Part shown: positions 41,956-51,169 of the stretch, one piece after another
Numbering within the stretch: position 1 is the first letter of the stretch
How the letters are laid out: the number at the start of each line of letters is the position of its first letter
From: Bosea beijingensis
GTDB taxonomy: Bacteria; Pseudomonadota; Alphaproteobacteria; Rhizobiales; Beijerinckiaceae
Assembly: GCF_030758975.1 (NCBI RefSeq)
Contig: NZ_CP132359.1
Span: forward strand, 1,442,811 to 1,506,810
Length of the DNA: 64,000 nt
Direction of reading: 5' to 3'
Translations under genes and position numbers: made by a program
Notes under the pieces: generated by a model
What the model saw: only the letters and a program-made list of their open reading frames with translations
Databases searched by the model: none
Told to the model about the DNA's origin: nothing

Positions 41956-44040
41956 ATGAGCGAGAAAAGCGAAGCATCGCCGGCAACACCGATCGCGGGC
42001 GGTCACGCGCCGGTTCGCGTGCTCGGTCTGCCGCCGGCGATCGGCCTGGCAGGTGCCAGGCTGGAGGGCACTGCCAACAGCAACAGCCGCATCGGCCTGA
42101 CGCCGGTCGAGCCGGCACCGCTCCCGAAAGACGATGGCCCGCGCGCCGATGCACGCAGTGACGGGCAGCCGGCCCCGGAGCGGGTCCTGCTGCGTCCAAA
42201 AACGGAGGCTGAGGCGCCGAAAACCGCGCTTGGCGGCGATCGCGGCGGCAAGGGCAGCGGCGGGGGAGGTGGTGGCGGTGGAGGCGGCGGGTCGGGCCGC
42301 GGCACGCCGATCGAGCAGCGCCTCGGAGATCGCGACTTCAAGCAGGTTCTCGGCCAGGGCCTTTCCGGCGCGCGGCACAACCTGGTGATCGTGGCGGTGT
42401 TCTCCGTCGTGGTGAACACGCTGGTGCTCGCCGTGCCGATCTATCTCTTCCAGATGTCGGATCGCGTGCTCACAAGCCGCAGTCTCGACACGCTGATCAT
42501 GCTGTCGCTGATCGTGATGGTCGCGATCGGCGCGCATGTGCTGCTCGACATGGTGCGCCGCTTCATCCTGATGCGCGTGGCGGTCGATGTCGAAAGCCGG
42601 CTCGGCGGGCCCGTGCTCGCGGCCGCGGCCAAGGCCGCGCAGACCGGCTCCAACCGCGAATTCCAGACGCTGGCCGATCTCCAGCAGATCCGCAGTTTCC
42701 TGACCGGCCCGGTGATCCTGACGATGCTCGATGCGCCGACGGCGCCGATCTACCTGCTGGCGGTCTACCTGATCCACCCGCATCTCGGCTACATCGTCAC
42801 CATCGCGGCGGTGGTGCTCTTCGTCATCGCCTATTTCAATCAGCAGTTCACCGCCGTGCCCTTCGCGCGCTCCAGCGTCTTCACCACGCGCGCGAACCTC
42901 CAGTCGGAAGCGATGTCCCGCAACGCGCAGGTGATCAACGCCATGGGCATGATCCCCGAGGGCGTGGTGATGTGGGGCCGCGAGACCGCGGAATCCCTCA
43001 AGGCCCAGGTCAGCGCCCAGGACCGCAACATCGCGATGACCGGCGCCTCCAAGTTTTTCCGGCTGGGCACGCAGGTCGCGATGCTCGGCTGGGGCGCCAT
43101 GCTATCGCTCGAAGGGCAGTTGACCGGCGGCATGGTGATCGCCTCGTCGGTCGTCGCCGGTCGGGCGCTGGCGCCGATGGAAGGCACGATCGAGGGCTGG
43201 CGCAGCTTCATCCATGCCCGCGCCGCCTTCCAGCGCGTCAAGGCGCTGCTCCAGGCCTCGCCGCTCAATCTCGACCGGCTGAAGCTGCCGAGCCCGAAGG
43301 GCCGCCTTGACGTCGAGCGCATCCTCTATGTGCCGCCGCCGAACAAGAAGGTCATCCTGAACGGCATCAGCTTCAGCCTCGAGCCGGGCGACTCGCTCGC
43401 CATCGTCGGCGCCTCCGGCTGCGGAAAGTCGACGCTAGCCCGCATGCTCGTCGGCTCGATCTCGCCGACGGCCGGCACGGTCCGCCTCGACCGGATGGAG
43501 CAGCGCAACTGGGATCCGCGCCAGTTCGGCGAGAATGTCGGCTACCTCCCGCAGGACGTTCAGCTCTTTCCGGCCTCGATCAAGGCCAATATCGCCCGCA
43601 TGCGCGAGGACGCCTCCGACGCCGATGTCTTCGAGGCGGCCGAGATTGCCGATATCCACGAGATGATCGCCCAGTTCACCCATGGCTACGAGACGCAGAT
43701 CGGCATCGACGGCGCCCCGCTCTCCGGCGGGCAGAAGCAGCGTCTCGGCCTGGCGCGAGCCTTCTACGGCAATCCCCGGCTGGTCGTGCTGGACGAGCCG
43801 AACTCCAATCTCGACGTGCTGGGCGAGGCCGCTCTCGCCCGCGCCTTTGAGCGGGCGAAGACACGCGGCATGACCGTGGTCGCGGTGACGCAGCGGCCGT
43901 CCCTGCTGCGCAGCGTCGACAAGATCATGATGATCAAGGACGGCGCTGTGCAGGCCATCGGCAACCGTGACGAGATCCTGCCGATGATCGTCGGCCAGCG
44001 CAGCATCGATGGCGGCACGCCGCGGCCGCAGCCGCAATAG
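41956..44040 (+). CDS. Type I secretion ABC exporter (PrtD/HlyB class)
   Basis: A 694-residue permease-ATPase. After a 135-residue low-complexity cytoplasmic extension, including a run of 11 Gly (about residues 101-111), come the membrane domain (starting near residue 145, IVAVFSVVVNTLVLAVPIYLF) and the ATPase: Walker A GASGCGKSTLA, Q-loop LPQDVQLFP, signature LSGGQKQRLGLAR and Walker B LVVLDEPNSNLD. There is no C39 peptidase domain, so substrates are not cleaved at a double-Gly leader. Layout and sequence match the PrtD-like branch that exports proteases, lipases and S-layer or repeat proteins with C-terminal signals. The long poly-Gly extension is unusual. An outer-membrane TolC-type partner is not in the window. 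Confidence 0.9.
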   Translation: MSEKSEASPATPIAGGHAPVRVLGLPPAIGLAGARLEGTANSNSRIGLTPVEPAPLPKDDGPRADARSDGQPAPERVLLRPKTEAEAPKTALGGDRGGKGSGGGGGGGGGGGSGRGTPIEQRLGDRDFKQVLGQGLSGARHNLVIVAVFSVVVNTLVLAVPIYLFQMSDRVLTSRSLDTLIMLSLIVMVAIGAHVLLDMVRRFILMRVAVDVESRLGGPVLAAAAKAAQTGSNREFQTLADLQQIRSFLTGPVILTMLDAPTAPIYLLAVYLIHPHLGYIVTIAAVVLFVIAYFNQQFTAVPFARSSVFTTRANLQSEAMSRNAQVINAMGMIPEGVVMWGRETAESLKAQVSAQDRNIAMTGASKFFRLGTQVAMLGWGAMLSLEGQLTGGMVIASSVVAGRALAPMEGTIEGWRSFIHARAAFQRVKALLQASPLNLDRLKLPSPKGRLDVERILYVPPPNKKVILNGISFSLEPGDSLAIVGASGCGKSTLARMLVGSISPTAGTVRLDRMEQRNWDPRQFGENVGYLPQDVQLFPASIKANIARMREDASDADVFEAAEIADIHEMIAQFTHGYETQIGIDGAPLSGGQKQRLGLARAFYGNPRLVVLDEPNSNLDVLGEAALARAFERAKTRGMTVVAVTQRPSLLRSVDKIMMIKDGAVQAIGNRDEILPMIVGQRSIDGGTPRPQPQ

Positions 44041-44062
44041 CATAGCAAGGGGAGTGGGATAC

Positions 44063-45403
44063 ATGAGCGTTCAGCCGATCTCGCAACCCTGGTACGCCGA
44101 TGTGCCGCGCAGTACGCGTTCGGCGACGATCGGCGGCGTCGTCATCGTCGCGGTGACCGTTATGGGCTTCGGCGTCTGGGGCAATACCGCGCCTATCGCC
44201 GGCGCCGTCATCGCCACCGGCGTCTTCGTGACCACCGGCCAGAACAAGACGATCCAGCATCTGGAAGGCGGGGTGATCCGCGAGATTCTCGTGCGCGAAG
44301 GCGATGTCGTCGTGCCCGGCCAGCCGCTGGTCAAGCTCGACGACACCTCGGCCCGTGCCGAATTGCGGCGCCACGAGCTCAAGCTCTATCGCCTCGAGAT
44401 GATCGAGGGGCGTCTCAGGGCCGAGATCGCCGGTCTCGACGATTTCACGGGGCCGCCGCACCTGCTCGAGAAGTTGGGCGACCCCGACATCGCAGCCTTG
44501 TTGGCAAACCAGCGCAGCGCCTTCCGTGCCCGGCAGAACAACATGGCGAGCGAGATCGCGACCCATCAGAAGAGTATCGATGCGCTCGAGGAGAAGGTTG
44601 CCGGTAGCAAGGTGCAGCTCGCCGGCGTCGAGCGGCAGGCGCAATTGCTGAAGGAGGAGCTGGAAGGCAAGCAGGCGCTGCTGCAGCGCGGCTATATTCG
44701 CAAGCCGGAGGTGCTTTCGCTCCAGCGGCTTGCAGCCAACCTTGGCGGCGAGGCGGGTCGCATCACCGGCGACATCGGCGATTCCCGCGAGCGGATCGCG
44801 CGCTCGGTCGAGCAGATCGACGGCGTGCGCAAGAACGCGCAGAAGGTCGCCTCGGACCAGCTCCAGGAGATCAGCGCCGATCTCAACGACGTGCGCGAGC
44901 GCATCCACACCGTGAAGGGCGTGCTCGACCGCTCGAACATCATCGCCCCGGTTAAGGGCACCGTGGTCAAGCTGCGCTACCACACCTCCGGCGGCGTGAT
45001 CGAAGCCGGCAAGAACATCATGGAGATCGTCTCGCTGCAGGATGAGCTCATCATCGAGGCGCGCGTGCGCCCGCAGGACATCGACAAGATCAGGCACAGC
45101 CAGGTTGCCACGGTGCGCCTGACCGCACTCAACCAGCGCATCACGCCGATGGTCAGCGGCCGGGTCATCTATATCTCGGCCGACGCGCTGCCCGACGAGA
45201 AGCAGCGCGCCTATCCCGGCGTGCCGGATCTCTACATCGTCCGCGCCCGGCTCGATCCGAGCAGCGTGGCCAGCGTTCCCGACTTCCAGCCGACGCCGGG
45301 AATGCCCGCCGACGTCTATATCCAGACGCACGAGCGCACCTTCTTCGAGTATCTGATGCAGCCGCTGAAGGACAGCATGGCCCGCGCCTTCCGCGAGACC
45401 TGA
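44063..45403 (+). CDS. Type I secretion membrane fusion protein (HlyD/PrtE class)
   Basis: A 446-residue adaptor that links the ABC exporter to an outer-membrane channel. A short cytoplasmic N-terminus is followed by one membrane segment (ATIGGVVIVAVTVMGFGVWG), a lipoyl half (HLEGGVIREILVREGDVVVPGQPLVKLDD), a long coiled coil (about residues 95-290, with LEEKVAGSKVQLAGVERQAQ) and the returning lipoyl half and barrel (IIAPVKGTVVKLRYHTSGGVI). The ATG at 44063 follows AGGGGAG. It lies 22 bases after the exporter and ends the operon at a hairpin. The pairing fixes the system as type I secretion. Confidence 0.92.
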   Translation: MSVQPISQPWYADVPRSTRSATIGGVVIVAVTVMGFGVWGNTAPIAGAVIATGVFVTTGQNKTIQHLEGGVIREILVREGDVVVPGQPLVKLDDTSARAELRRHELKLYRLEMIEGRLRAEIAGLDDFTGPPHLLEKLGDPDIAALLANQRSAFRARQNNMASEIATHQKSIDALEEKVAGSKVQLAGVERQAQLLKEELEGKQALLQRGYIRKPEVLSLQRLAANLGGEAGRITGDIGDSRERIARSVEQIDGVRKNAQKVASDQLQEISADLNDVRERIHTVKGVLDRSNIIAPVKGTVVKLRYHTSGGVIEAGKNIMEIVSLQDELIIEARVRPQDIDKIRHSQVATVRLTALNQRITPMVSGRVIYISADALPDEKQRAYPGVPDLYIVRARLDPSSVASVPDFQPTPGMPADVYIQTHERTFFEYLMQPLKDSMARAFRET

Positions 45404-45463
45404 AGCCCGTGCTGCTTTTCCGGGCGTCGACCGGCAGGATCGCCCTCAGGCCGGTCGGGACGG

Positions 45464-45498
45464 CAGTTTCCCTGGTGCTCTCCGCGCCAGGGAAACTG
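45464..45498. terminator. Hairpin between the secretion operon and iclR
   Basis: Perfect 12-base arms CAGTTTCCCTGG / CCAGGGAAACTG enclose an 11-base loop in the gap between convergent genes. It lacks a clear U-run but is placed to stop transcription from both sides. Confidence 0.55.
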
Positions 45499-45542
45499 TG
45501 TGCTCATTCAGGGGGAAGGCGCTTCAGGCCGCGCCGCAGCGC

Positions 45543-46385
45543 CTAGCCGTATTTGCGGCCGGCGGTGAAATGGCCGACGCGCCAGCCGAGCTTGTCCTCG
45601 ATCCGCCGCGCCGCGTCCTTCACCGCCTCGACGAAATTCGCATGTTCCTCGGTCACGCGGAACTCCGGCAGCACGATCGAGACGGTGATCGGGCAGGCGC
45701 CGGTCTCGTCCAGCACCGGCGCGGCGATGCAGGCGACCGCATAATCGGACTCGCCGGCCTGGATCGAGACGCCCGCCGCGAGCGCGTCGCGCGCCTGCGC
45801 GAGCAGGGTCGTGAGGTCGGTGACGGCGCGCCCGGTCGGCGAGGCCTTGGCGCTCTTGCGGAAGAGGGTGGCCCGCTCCGTCTCATCGAGCCCGGCGACG
45901 AGCAAACGGCCGGAGGCCGTCCAGTTCAGGGGCACGCGCGTGCCGACGCGCGAGGTGATGACGAAGTGGCCGGGGCCCTCGGCCATCGCCTCGACCACCA
46001 TCATGCCGCCGTCGCGGCCGCAGATCTGCACGGTCTCGCCGACCTCGCGCGCCAGCACATGCATCTCATGGGTCGCGACATTGATGACCTGGAGGTCGCG
46101 CGCATAGGCGAGGCCGTAGTGATAGAGCCGCGGCCCGAGCCAGACGCCGCCATCGCCCGAGCGGGCGAGCAGGTTCTTGTCGAGCAGGTCCTCGACGATC
46201 GCATAGACCGTCGAGAGCGGCGCGCCGATGGCGCGGGCGACCTCATAGGCGGTCTGGGCCCGGCCCTCCTGCTGGAGATGGTCGAGGATCTGCACGGCGC
46301 GGTCGATGCCGCTGACGCGCGAGCGCCGCGGTCCGGCGGTCTCGGGCGCGTCTCCGTTGACTGGCATCGTCGTGGCCTTGCTCAT
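45543..46385 (-). CDS. IclR-family transcriptional regulator
   Basis: A 280-residue IclR regulator. The winged helix covers SGIDRAVQILDHLQQ and TAYEVARAIGAPLSTVYAIVEDL (about residues 25-68), and the effector domain ends with the VLDETGACPITVSIVLPEFRVTEE region. It is the first gene left of a minus-strand series with an amidohydrolase, a peptide-type importer, a SelA-like enzyme, RidA and an amino-acid importer. AT-rich gaps before two of those genes carry similar sequences and may be its targets. Confidence 0.88.
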   Translation of the reverse strand: MSKATTMPVNGDAPETAGPRRSRVSGIDRAVQILDHLQQEGRAQTAYEVARAIGAPLSTVYAIVEDLLDKNLLARSGDGGVWLGPRLYHYGLAYARDLQVINVATHEMHVLAREVGETVQICGRDGGMMVVEAMAEGPGHFVITSRVGTRVPLNWTASGRLLVAGLDETERATLFRKSAKASPTGRAVTDLTTLLAQARDALAAGVSIQAGESDYAVACIAAPVLDETGACPITVSIVLPEFRVTEEHANFVEAVKDAARRIEDKLGWRVGHFTAGRKYG

Positions 46386-46481
46386 GTCCGGGCTTTCATG
46401 CCTGCCGCGTACCGATTCAAACGGTGCTGCCCCGCTTCGGTTTCCATCGGGGCCAACCTCTCTCCCTTGCCGGGCGTTTCG

Positions 46482-47687
46482 TCAACGCCAGGACAGGCCG
46501 TGGCTGTGCCGGACGAGCCGGCGCGGGCGCGGCACGTAGCGGCTGGCGGCGATCACCTCCGCCCCGATGACGGCATGGCGCGGCTCGAACAGCCGGCTCA
46601 GCGTCGAGACGTCGCCATTGGAATCGGTCGCTTCGAGATCGCTGTCGACGACGTCGAAGATCGTGAAATCGGCACGCTGGCCGACCGTCAGCCGGTCCAT
46701 CATGTCGAGCTTGATCACCGAGGCGGGGGCATGGGTCACCGCCTGCAGGACGGCGTCGAAGGGCATGCCGACCGCAAGCAGCTTCGACATCGTTGTCGCC
46801 AGGTCCCAGACTGGAAAGTTCATGCTGCGATTGTGCAGGTCGGTCGAGATCGAGAACGGCATCAGCCCGCGCTGGATCGCGGCCTCCGCGACCTTGAACG
46901 AGAAAGACGCGCCGCCATGGCCGATATCGAGACGGACGCCCTCGGAGGCACAGCGCTCCGCCAGGGTGAACAGGTCCTCGTCCTCCAGGATGCTCGACCC
47001 GGCCTTGCCGTTGAAGCAATGGGTCACGACGTCGCCCGGCCCCAGGATTTCCAGTACCTCTTCATAGAGGGCCGGGGGCTCGCCGACATGGACCATCATC
47101 GGCACCTTCAGGAGCTTGGCGATCTTCTTGCCGAGCTTGACCGGCGTCACGCCCCAGGAGCCGGTGATGACGTGGCTCGCGCGCACCTTGATGCCGACGA
47201 TGTGCTCGCTGTTCTCGGCGTAGCATTCGAGGATCCGATCGAGGTCGATATCCCCGATGTCGCGCAGTTCCGAAACGCGGTTGCCGGCGACGAGCCCGAT
47301 CGAGCCCAGATTGAGGAAGGCCTTGATCCGTTCGCGTGCGGGCTCGATGACATAGTCGCGGAAGCCGTGGAAATTGGCTTCGCCGGCAGAGCCCGCATCG
47401 ACCATGGTGGTGACGCCGCGCTCGGCCCCGCAATCCCGGGGCTGGAGCGAGATGTCCGTGCCGCCATGCCAGATATGGACGTGGAGATCGACCCAGCCCG
47501 GCGAGACGAAGGCTCCTTTGCCGTCGACGCGCGCCGCGTCCGCCGGTGCTGCCAGACCGGGGCCGATGGCCGCGATCTTGCCGTCGCCGCCGACGAGAAT
47601 ATCCGTTTCGCTCTGTGTTACCTCAGGCCCGAATGCGACCGGCTTCACATTTGCGATGAGCAGCGGCTGCCGCGTGGCAGGTGTCAT
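46482..47687 (-). CDS. Amidohydrolase/deacetylase-family metallohydrolase (Atu3266/EF_0837-like)
   Basis: A 401-residue dihydroorotase-like enzyme. Metal ligands appear as DLHVHIWHGGTD (about residues 67-78), the carboxylated-Lys candidate in IVGIKVRASHV, and His in MMVHVGEPP and VVTHCFNG; the catalytic Asp is in FSISTDLHNR. This set is typical of the EF_0837/Atu3266 group, where known members remove acetyl groups from N-acetyl amino-acid or acetyl-hydroxy-acid compounds. It is followed one base later by a permease gene of a peptide-type importer, so the imported molecule may be an N-acylated amino acid or dipeptide. Its partner at 51170 is a SelA-like PLP enzyme. Confidence 0.82.
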   Translation of the reverse strand: MTPATRQPLLIANVKPVAFGPEVTQSETDILVGGDGKIAAIGPGLAAPADAARVDGKGAFVSPGWVDLHVHIWHGGTDISLQPRDCGAERGVTTMVDAGSAGEANFHGFRDYVIEPARERIKAFLNLGSIGLVAGNRVSELRDIGDIDLDRILECYAENSEHIVGIKVRASHVITGSWGVTPVKLGKKIAKLLKVPMMVHVGEPPALYEEVLEILGPGDVVTHCFNGKAGSSILEDEDLFTLAERCASEGVRLDIGHGGASFSFKVAEAAIQRGLMPFSISTDLHNRSMNFPVWDLATTMSKLLAVGMPFDAVLQAVTHAPASVIKLDMMDRLTVGQRADFTIFDVVDSDLEATDSNGDVSTLSRLFEPRHAVIGAEVIAASRYVPRPRRLVRHSHGLSWR

Positions 47688-47688
47688 G

Positions 47689-48561
47689 TCAGAGATCCTT
47701 CCGTAGGCGCGGATCGAGCAGGTCGCGCAGGCCGTCGCCCACCATCTGCAGCGAGAGGACGGCGAGCACGATGGCGAGGCCGGGGAAATAGGTCATCCAG
47801 TCGGCCTGGCCGACATATTGCCGGCCGGACGAGATCATCGTGCCCCAGGTCGGGATGTCCGGGCTGACACCGAGCCCGAGGAAGGAGAGGCCGGCCTCCG
47901 CCAGCATGGCGCTGGCGAAGATGAAGGTGGCCTGCACCGTGATCGGCGAGACGATGTTCGGCAGGACATGCCGGAACATGATCCGGGAGGTCGAGTTGCC
48001 GAAGGCGCGCGCCGCCTCGACATAGGGCAGTTCGCGGATCACCAACGTCGCGGCCCGCACGATGCGCGCAAGCCGCGGCGCATAGACGATCGAGAGCGCG
48101 ATGATCACGGTCATCAGCGAGGGGCCGAGCGCGGCGACCAGCGCGATCGCGAGCAGGATGTCGGGGAAGGCCATCATCGCGTCGATCAGGCGCGCGATCG
48201 GCGTGTCCAGCCGCTTGAAGAAGCCGGCGATCAGACCGAGCGTCACGCCGATCAGCGAGGACAGCACCACGACCGCGGCGCCGACCGAAAGCGACAACCG
48301 GCCCGCATAGAGCATGCGCGAGAAGATATCCCGGCCGAACTCGTCCGTGCCGAACCAGTAGATCCCCGAGGGCGGCTTCAGGCGATTGACGACCGAGAGC
48401 CGGCCCGGCGCGTAGGGGGCGAGCAGCGGTGCGAGCGCCGCCAGCAGCACGAAGACGATGAGGATCGCGAGGCCGATCGCCACCATGCGGCGCTTCAGCA
48501 GATCGCGCAGGAAGATCCGGCCGCGGTTCGGCGCCGGTGCGTCGGGAGCGAGGTCGGTCAT
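47689..48561 (-). CDS. Peptide/nickel-type ABC transporter permease, DppC-like
   Basis: A 290-residue permease. The N-terminal membrane segment (AIGLAILIVFVLLAALAPLLAPY) is followed by the DppC family element FGTDEFGRDIFSRMLYAGR, and the coupling loop reads PYVEAARAFGNSTSRIMFRHVLPN. It ends one base before the amidohydrolase start, and its start overlaps the DppB-like stop by one base. No ATPase genes (DppD/DppF type) accompany it in this window. Confidence 0.9.
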   Translation of the reverse strand: MTDLAPDAPAPNRGRIFLRDLLKRRMVAIGLAILIVFVLLAALAPLLAPYAPGRLSVVNRLKPPSGIYWFGTDEFGRDIFSRMLYAGRLSLSVGAAVVVLSSLIGVTLGLIAGFFKRLDTPIARLIDAMMAFPDILLAIALVAALGPSLMTVIIALSIVYAPRLARIVRAATLVIRELPYVEAARAFGNSTSRIMFRHVLPNIVSPITVQATFIFASAMLAEAGLSFLGLGVSPDIPTWGTMISSGRQYVGQADWMTYFPGLAIVLAVLSLQMVGDGLRDLLDPRLRKDL

Positions 48562-49502
48562 CAGTAGCGCACTCTTGGATCGACCAGCAGATAGAGCATG
48601 TCGATCGCGAAATTGATCAGGACATACAGGCCGGCAATGACGAGCAGCGCGCCCTGGATCACCGGATAGTCGCGCCGCAGCACGGCCGAGACCACGAGAT
48701 TGCCGACGCCGGGCAGGCCGAACACGGTCTCCGTCACCACCGCGCCGGAAACCAGCACGGCGGCGGTGAGGCCGAGCACGGTCAGGATCGGGATCAGCGC
48801 GTTCTTCAGCGCATGCTTGAGAACGACGCGCTGCTCGCCCAGCCCCTTGGCGCGGGCGGTGCGGATATAGTCGTCGCCGAGCACGTCGAGCATCGAGGCG
48901 CGGGTGAAGCGCATGATCAGCGCCGAGGAGACGAGCCCGAGCGCCACCGCCGGCAGGATCAGGTGCTTGATCCGCTCGAGCAGGCTGGTATCGGGCCCGC
49001 CATAGCCGGAAACCGGCAGGAACCCCAGCCGCACCGCAAAGATCTGCATCAGGATGAGGCCGAGCCAGAAGCCGGGAATGCTCGCACCGAGCATGGCGAG
49101 CGTCGTCGCGGCCTGGTCGACAAAGGAGCCGCGTCGATAGGCGGCATAGATGCCGACCGGCAGCGCGATGATGCTGGCGATCGCCAGCGACAGCAGCGTC
49201 AGGAAGAAGGTCGGCTCGGCCCGGTCCATCAGTGCTGCCGTCACCGGCATGTTCAGGAAGATCGACTGGCCGAGATCGCCGCGCAGCAACTGCCCGACAT
49301 AGATCACGTATTGCGAGAGGATCGAACGGTCGAGCCCGAGCCGCGTGCGCAGGTCGGCAACGTCCTGGGCTGTCGCCTCGGGGCCGAGCATCACGGCGGC
49401 GGGGTCGCCGGGCGTGACGCGCACGATCACGAAGACGATCGTGACGACGAGCAGCATGACCGCGATCATGCCTGAGAGGCGTTGAAGGATGTAGCCGAGC
49501 AT
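48561..49502 (-). CDS. Peptide/nickel-type ABC transporter permease, DppB-like
   Basis: A 313-residue permease. It starts MLGYILQRLSGMIAVMLLVVTIVFVIVRVTPGDPA, seen here in pieces, the DppB N-terminal pattern. The coupling loop is DYIRTARAKGLGEQRVVLKHAL. It forms the channel with the DppC-like protein and receives ligand from the binding protein at 49564-51087, which is followed by a 16-bp hairpin. Confidence 0.9.
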   Translation of the reverse strand: MLGYILQRLSGMIAVMLLVVTIVFVIVRVTPGDPAAVMLGPEATAQDVADLRTRLGLDRSILSQYVIYVGQLLRGDLGQSIFLNMPVTAALMDRAEPTFFLTLLSLAIASIIALPVGIYAAYRRGSFVDQAATTLAMLGASIPGFWLGLILMQIFAVRLGFLPVSGYGGPDTSLLERIKHLILPAVALGLVSSALIMRFTRASMLDVLGDDYIRTARAKGLGEQRVVLKHALKNALIPILTVLGLTAAVLVSGAVVTETVFGLPGVGNLVVSAVLRRDYPVIQGALLVIAGLYVLINFAIDMLYLLVDPRVRY

Positions 49503-49520
49503 GACCTGACCGTCTCGTTG

Positions 49521-49558
49521 CTCGCCATCCGGCCGCGATCAGGCGGCCGGATGGCGAG
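49521..49558 (-). terminator. 16-bp hairpin after the peptide-binding-protein gene
   Basis: Perfect 16-base arms (49521-49536 and 49543-49558) lie between the binding-protein stop and the DppB-like start; the loop is GATCAG. No U-run follows. As with the other ABC operons here, it fits a 3'-end stabiliser that raises binding-protein yield. Confidence 0.6.
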
Positions 49559-49563
49559 GGGGA

Positions 49564-51087
49564 TCATTTCTTCAGGGTGACGTTCCAGAAATACGGCCAG
49601 GGAGCCGGCACGATGCCGTCGAGCTTCGGCGATTTCGCCGACAGCGCGTTGAAGTCGCCGATCTTGATGAAGGGCACCTCGTCGTAGATCGTCTTCTGCA
49701 CATTGGCCCAGAGCGCTGCGCGCTTGGCCGGATCCGCCTCGGAGCTGAAGGCGTCGACGGCGGTCTTGCGGGCCGGGGTATCCCACCAGCCGGGCGAACT
49801 GGCCGATAGCGAGCCGATCAAGGCCGGCTCCGGCAGGAACGGGCTGCTCGTCACGTAGATTTCCCAGAGCGCCTTGTCGGTCCGGCGCTGCGTCAGCGTC
49901 GCCCAGTCGACGACCTGCATGTCGACGGTGAACCCGGCGAGCTTGAGATATTCGACCGCGACCTGCGTCGCTTTGTAGTGGAACTCGTACTGCCGGCTGG
50001 TCAGGATCCGGATCGGCTGCCCCTTGTAACCAGCGGCTTTGGCCGCGGCCTTCGCCTTGTCGGCATCGCCGATATTGTAGTTTCCGGCAACGCCGGCATC
50101 GGTGTGCCAGACATAGCCCGGCGGATAGATGTTGCCGTCGAGCGCGTAGAAGTCCTTGGTTCCGAACGCCGCCGCCAGCATGTCCTCCATGTTCAGCGCG
50201 GTGCGGATCGCCTTGCGGATCGCTACGTCCTTCGCGGCACCCTCGGCTGTGTTGAAGACGAAGACCGGATAGCCGAACGGTTTCAGGACGATGGGCTGCG
50301 AGGCAGAGCCCTTCAGCCGGTCGAAGGATTCCACCGGCAGCGAGTCGACATAGGAATACTGGCCGGAGACCGCCGCCTCGACGCGGGTATTCGCATCCGG
50401 CACCGGCACGAAGCGGACCTCGTCGAGCAGCGGGCGCCGCGCGCCGCCATAGCCGTCGCCGGCCCCCTCGCGCGGCTTGTAGCCGGCGAAGCGGACGAGC
50501 TGGATATACTGGTCGGCCCTGCGCTCCTTCAGCATGTAGGGGCCGGTTCCGATGAACTCCTTCATCGGCTCGTCCTGCTTCTTCGCGGGGATGATGATCG
50601 CCGCGGAGTTGTTGAAGGCGAGCAGCGACATCAGCGGCGCATAGGGCTCCTTCAGCATGATCTTGAGCGAGCCCGGCCCGGCCGCCTCGACGCTCTCGAT
50701 GAAGCCTGCCGCCTGCTTGCCGCGCGAGGCGAGCTTCATCCAGCGCTTCAGCGAGGCGACGGCGTCCTCGGCGGTGAGGTCCGAGCCGTCATGGAACTTC
50801 ACGCCCGCCCTGAGCGCGATCGTATATTGCTTGCCGTCGGCGCTGATCGTGGGCAGCGCGTCCGCGAGCAGCGGCGTCACGTTCCAGCTCTTGTCGAAGG
50901 TGTAGAGCGTCTCGAAGACATGCTGGGTGATCGTCCCGACCAGGTCGGCGGTCGAGACCATCGGGTCCATCGTCGGCGGTTCGCCGACGGTCGCGATCGT
51001 GGCGATGCCGCCCGCCTCCTGTGCGAAGGCGACGGACGGGGCGGTGAGCAGGCTGCAGGCGAGCAGACATCCGAACAGGCGTTTCAT
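49564..51087 (-). CDS. Peptide-type ABC transporter substrate-binding protein (family 5)
   Basis: A 507-residue periplasmic protein. The signal peptide is MKRLFGCLLACSLLTAPSVAFAQ. Family 5 hallmarks include GEPPTMDPMVSTADLVGTI, VTPLLADALPTISADGKQYTI, FHDGSDLTAEDAVASLKRWM and FNTAEGAAKDVAIRKAIR. The binding cleft sequence cannot define the ligand. It heads the importer and amidohydrolase genes on the minus strand after an AT-rich promoter gap. Confidence 0.9.
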   Translation of the reverse strand: MKRLFGCLLACSLLTAPSVAFAQEAGGIATIATVGEPPTMDPMVSTADLVGTITQHVFETLYTFDKSWNVTPLLADALPTISADGKQYTIALRAGVKFHDGSDLTAEDAVASLKRWMKLASRGKQAAGFIESVEAAGPGSLKIMLKEPYAPLMSLLAFNNSAAIIIPAKKQDEPMKEFIGTGPYMLKERRADQYIQLVRFAGYKPREGAGDGYGGARRPLLDEVRFVPVPDANTRVEAAVSGQYSYVDSLPVESFDRLKGSASQPIVLKPFGYPVFVFNTAEGAAKDVAIRKAIRTALNMEDMLAAAFGTKDFYALDGNIYPPGYVWHTDAGVAGNYNIGDADKAKAAAKAAGYKGQPIRILTSRQYEFHYKATQVAVEYLKLAGFTVDMQVVDWATLTQRRTDKALWEIYVTSSPFLPEPALIGSLSASSPGWWDTPARKTAVDAFSSEADPAKRAALWANVQKTIYDEVPFIKIGDFNALSAKSPKLDGIVPAPWPYFWNVTLKK

Positions 51088-51119
51088 AATCCCTCACATT
51101 CTTTTATTATGTAATAGAG

Positions 51120-51134
51120 TTCTTAATAACAGAA
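51120..51134. promoter_or_regulatory. Short AT-rich near-palindrome before the peptide-binding-protein gene
   Basis: TTCTTAATAACAGAA lies 33 bases before the binding-protein start in an AT-rich gap (51088-51169). The following bases form CAGAATATTG, similar to CAGAATATAT before the other importer's binding protein at 55987. This suggests a shared regulator, probably the IclR protein at 45543. Inferred from similarity only. Confidence 0.4.
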
Positions 51135-51169
51135 TATTGCCGCGCTGCCAATATCAACGCGGTTGACGC

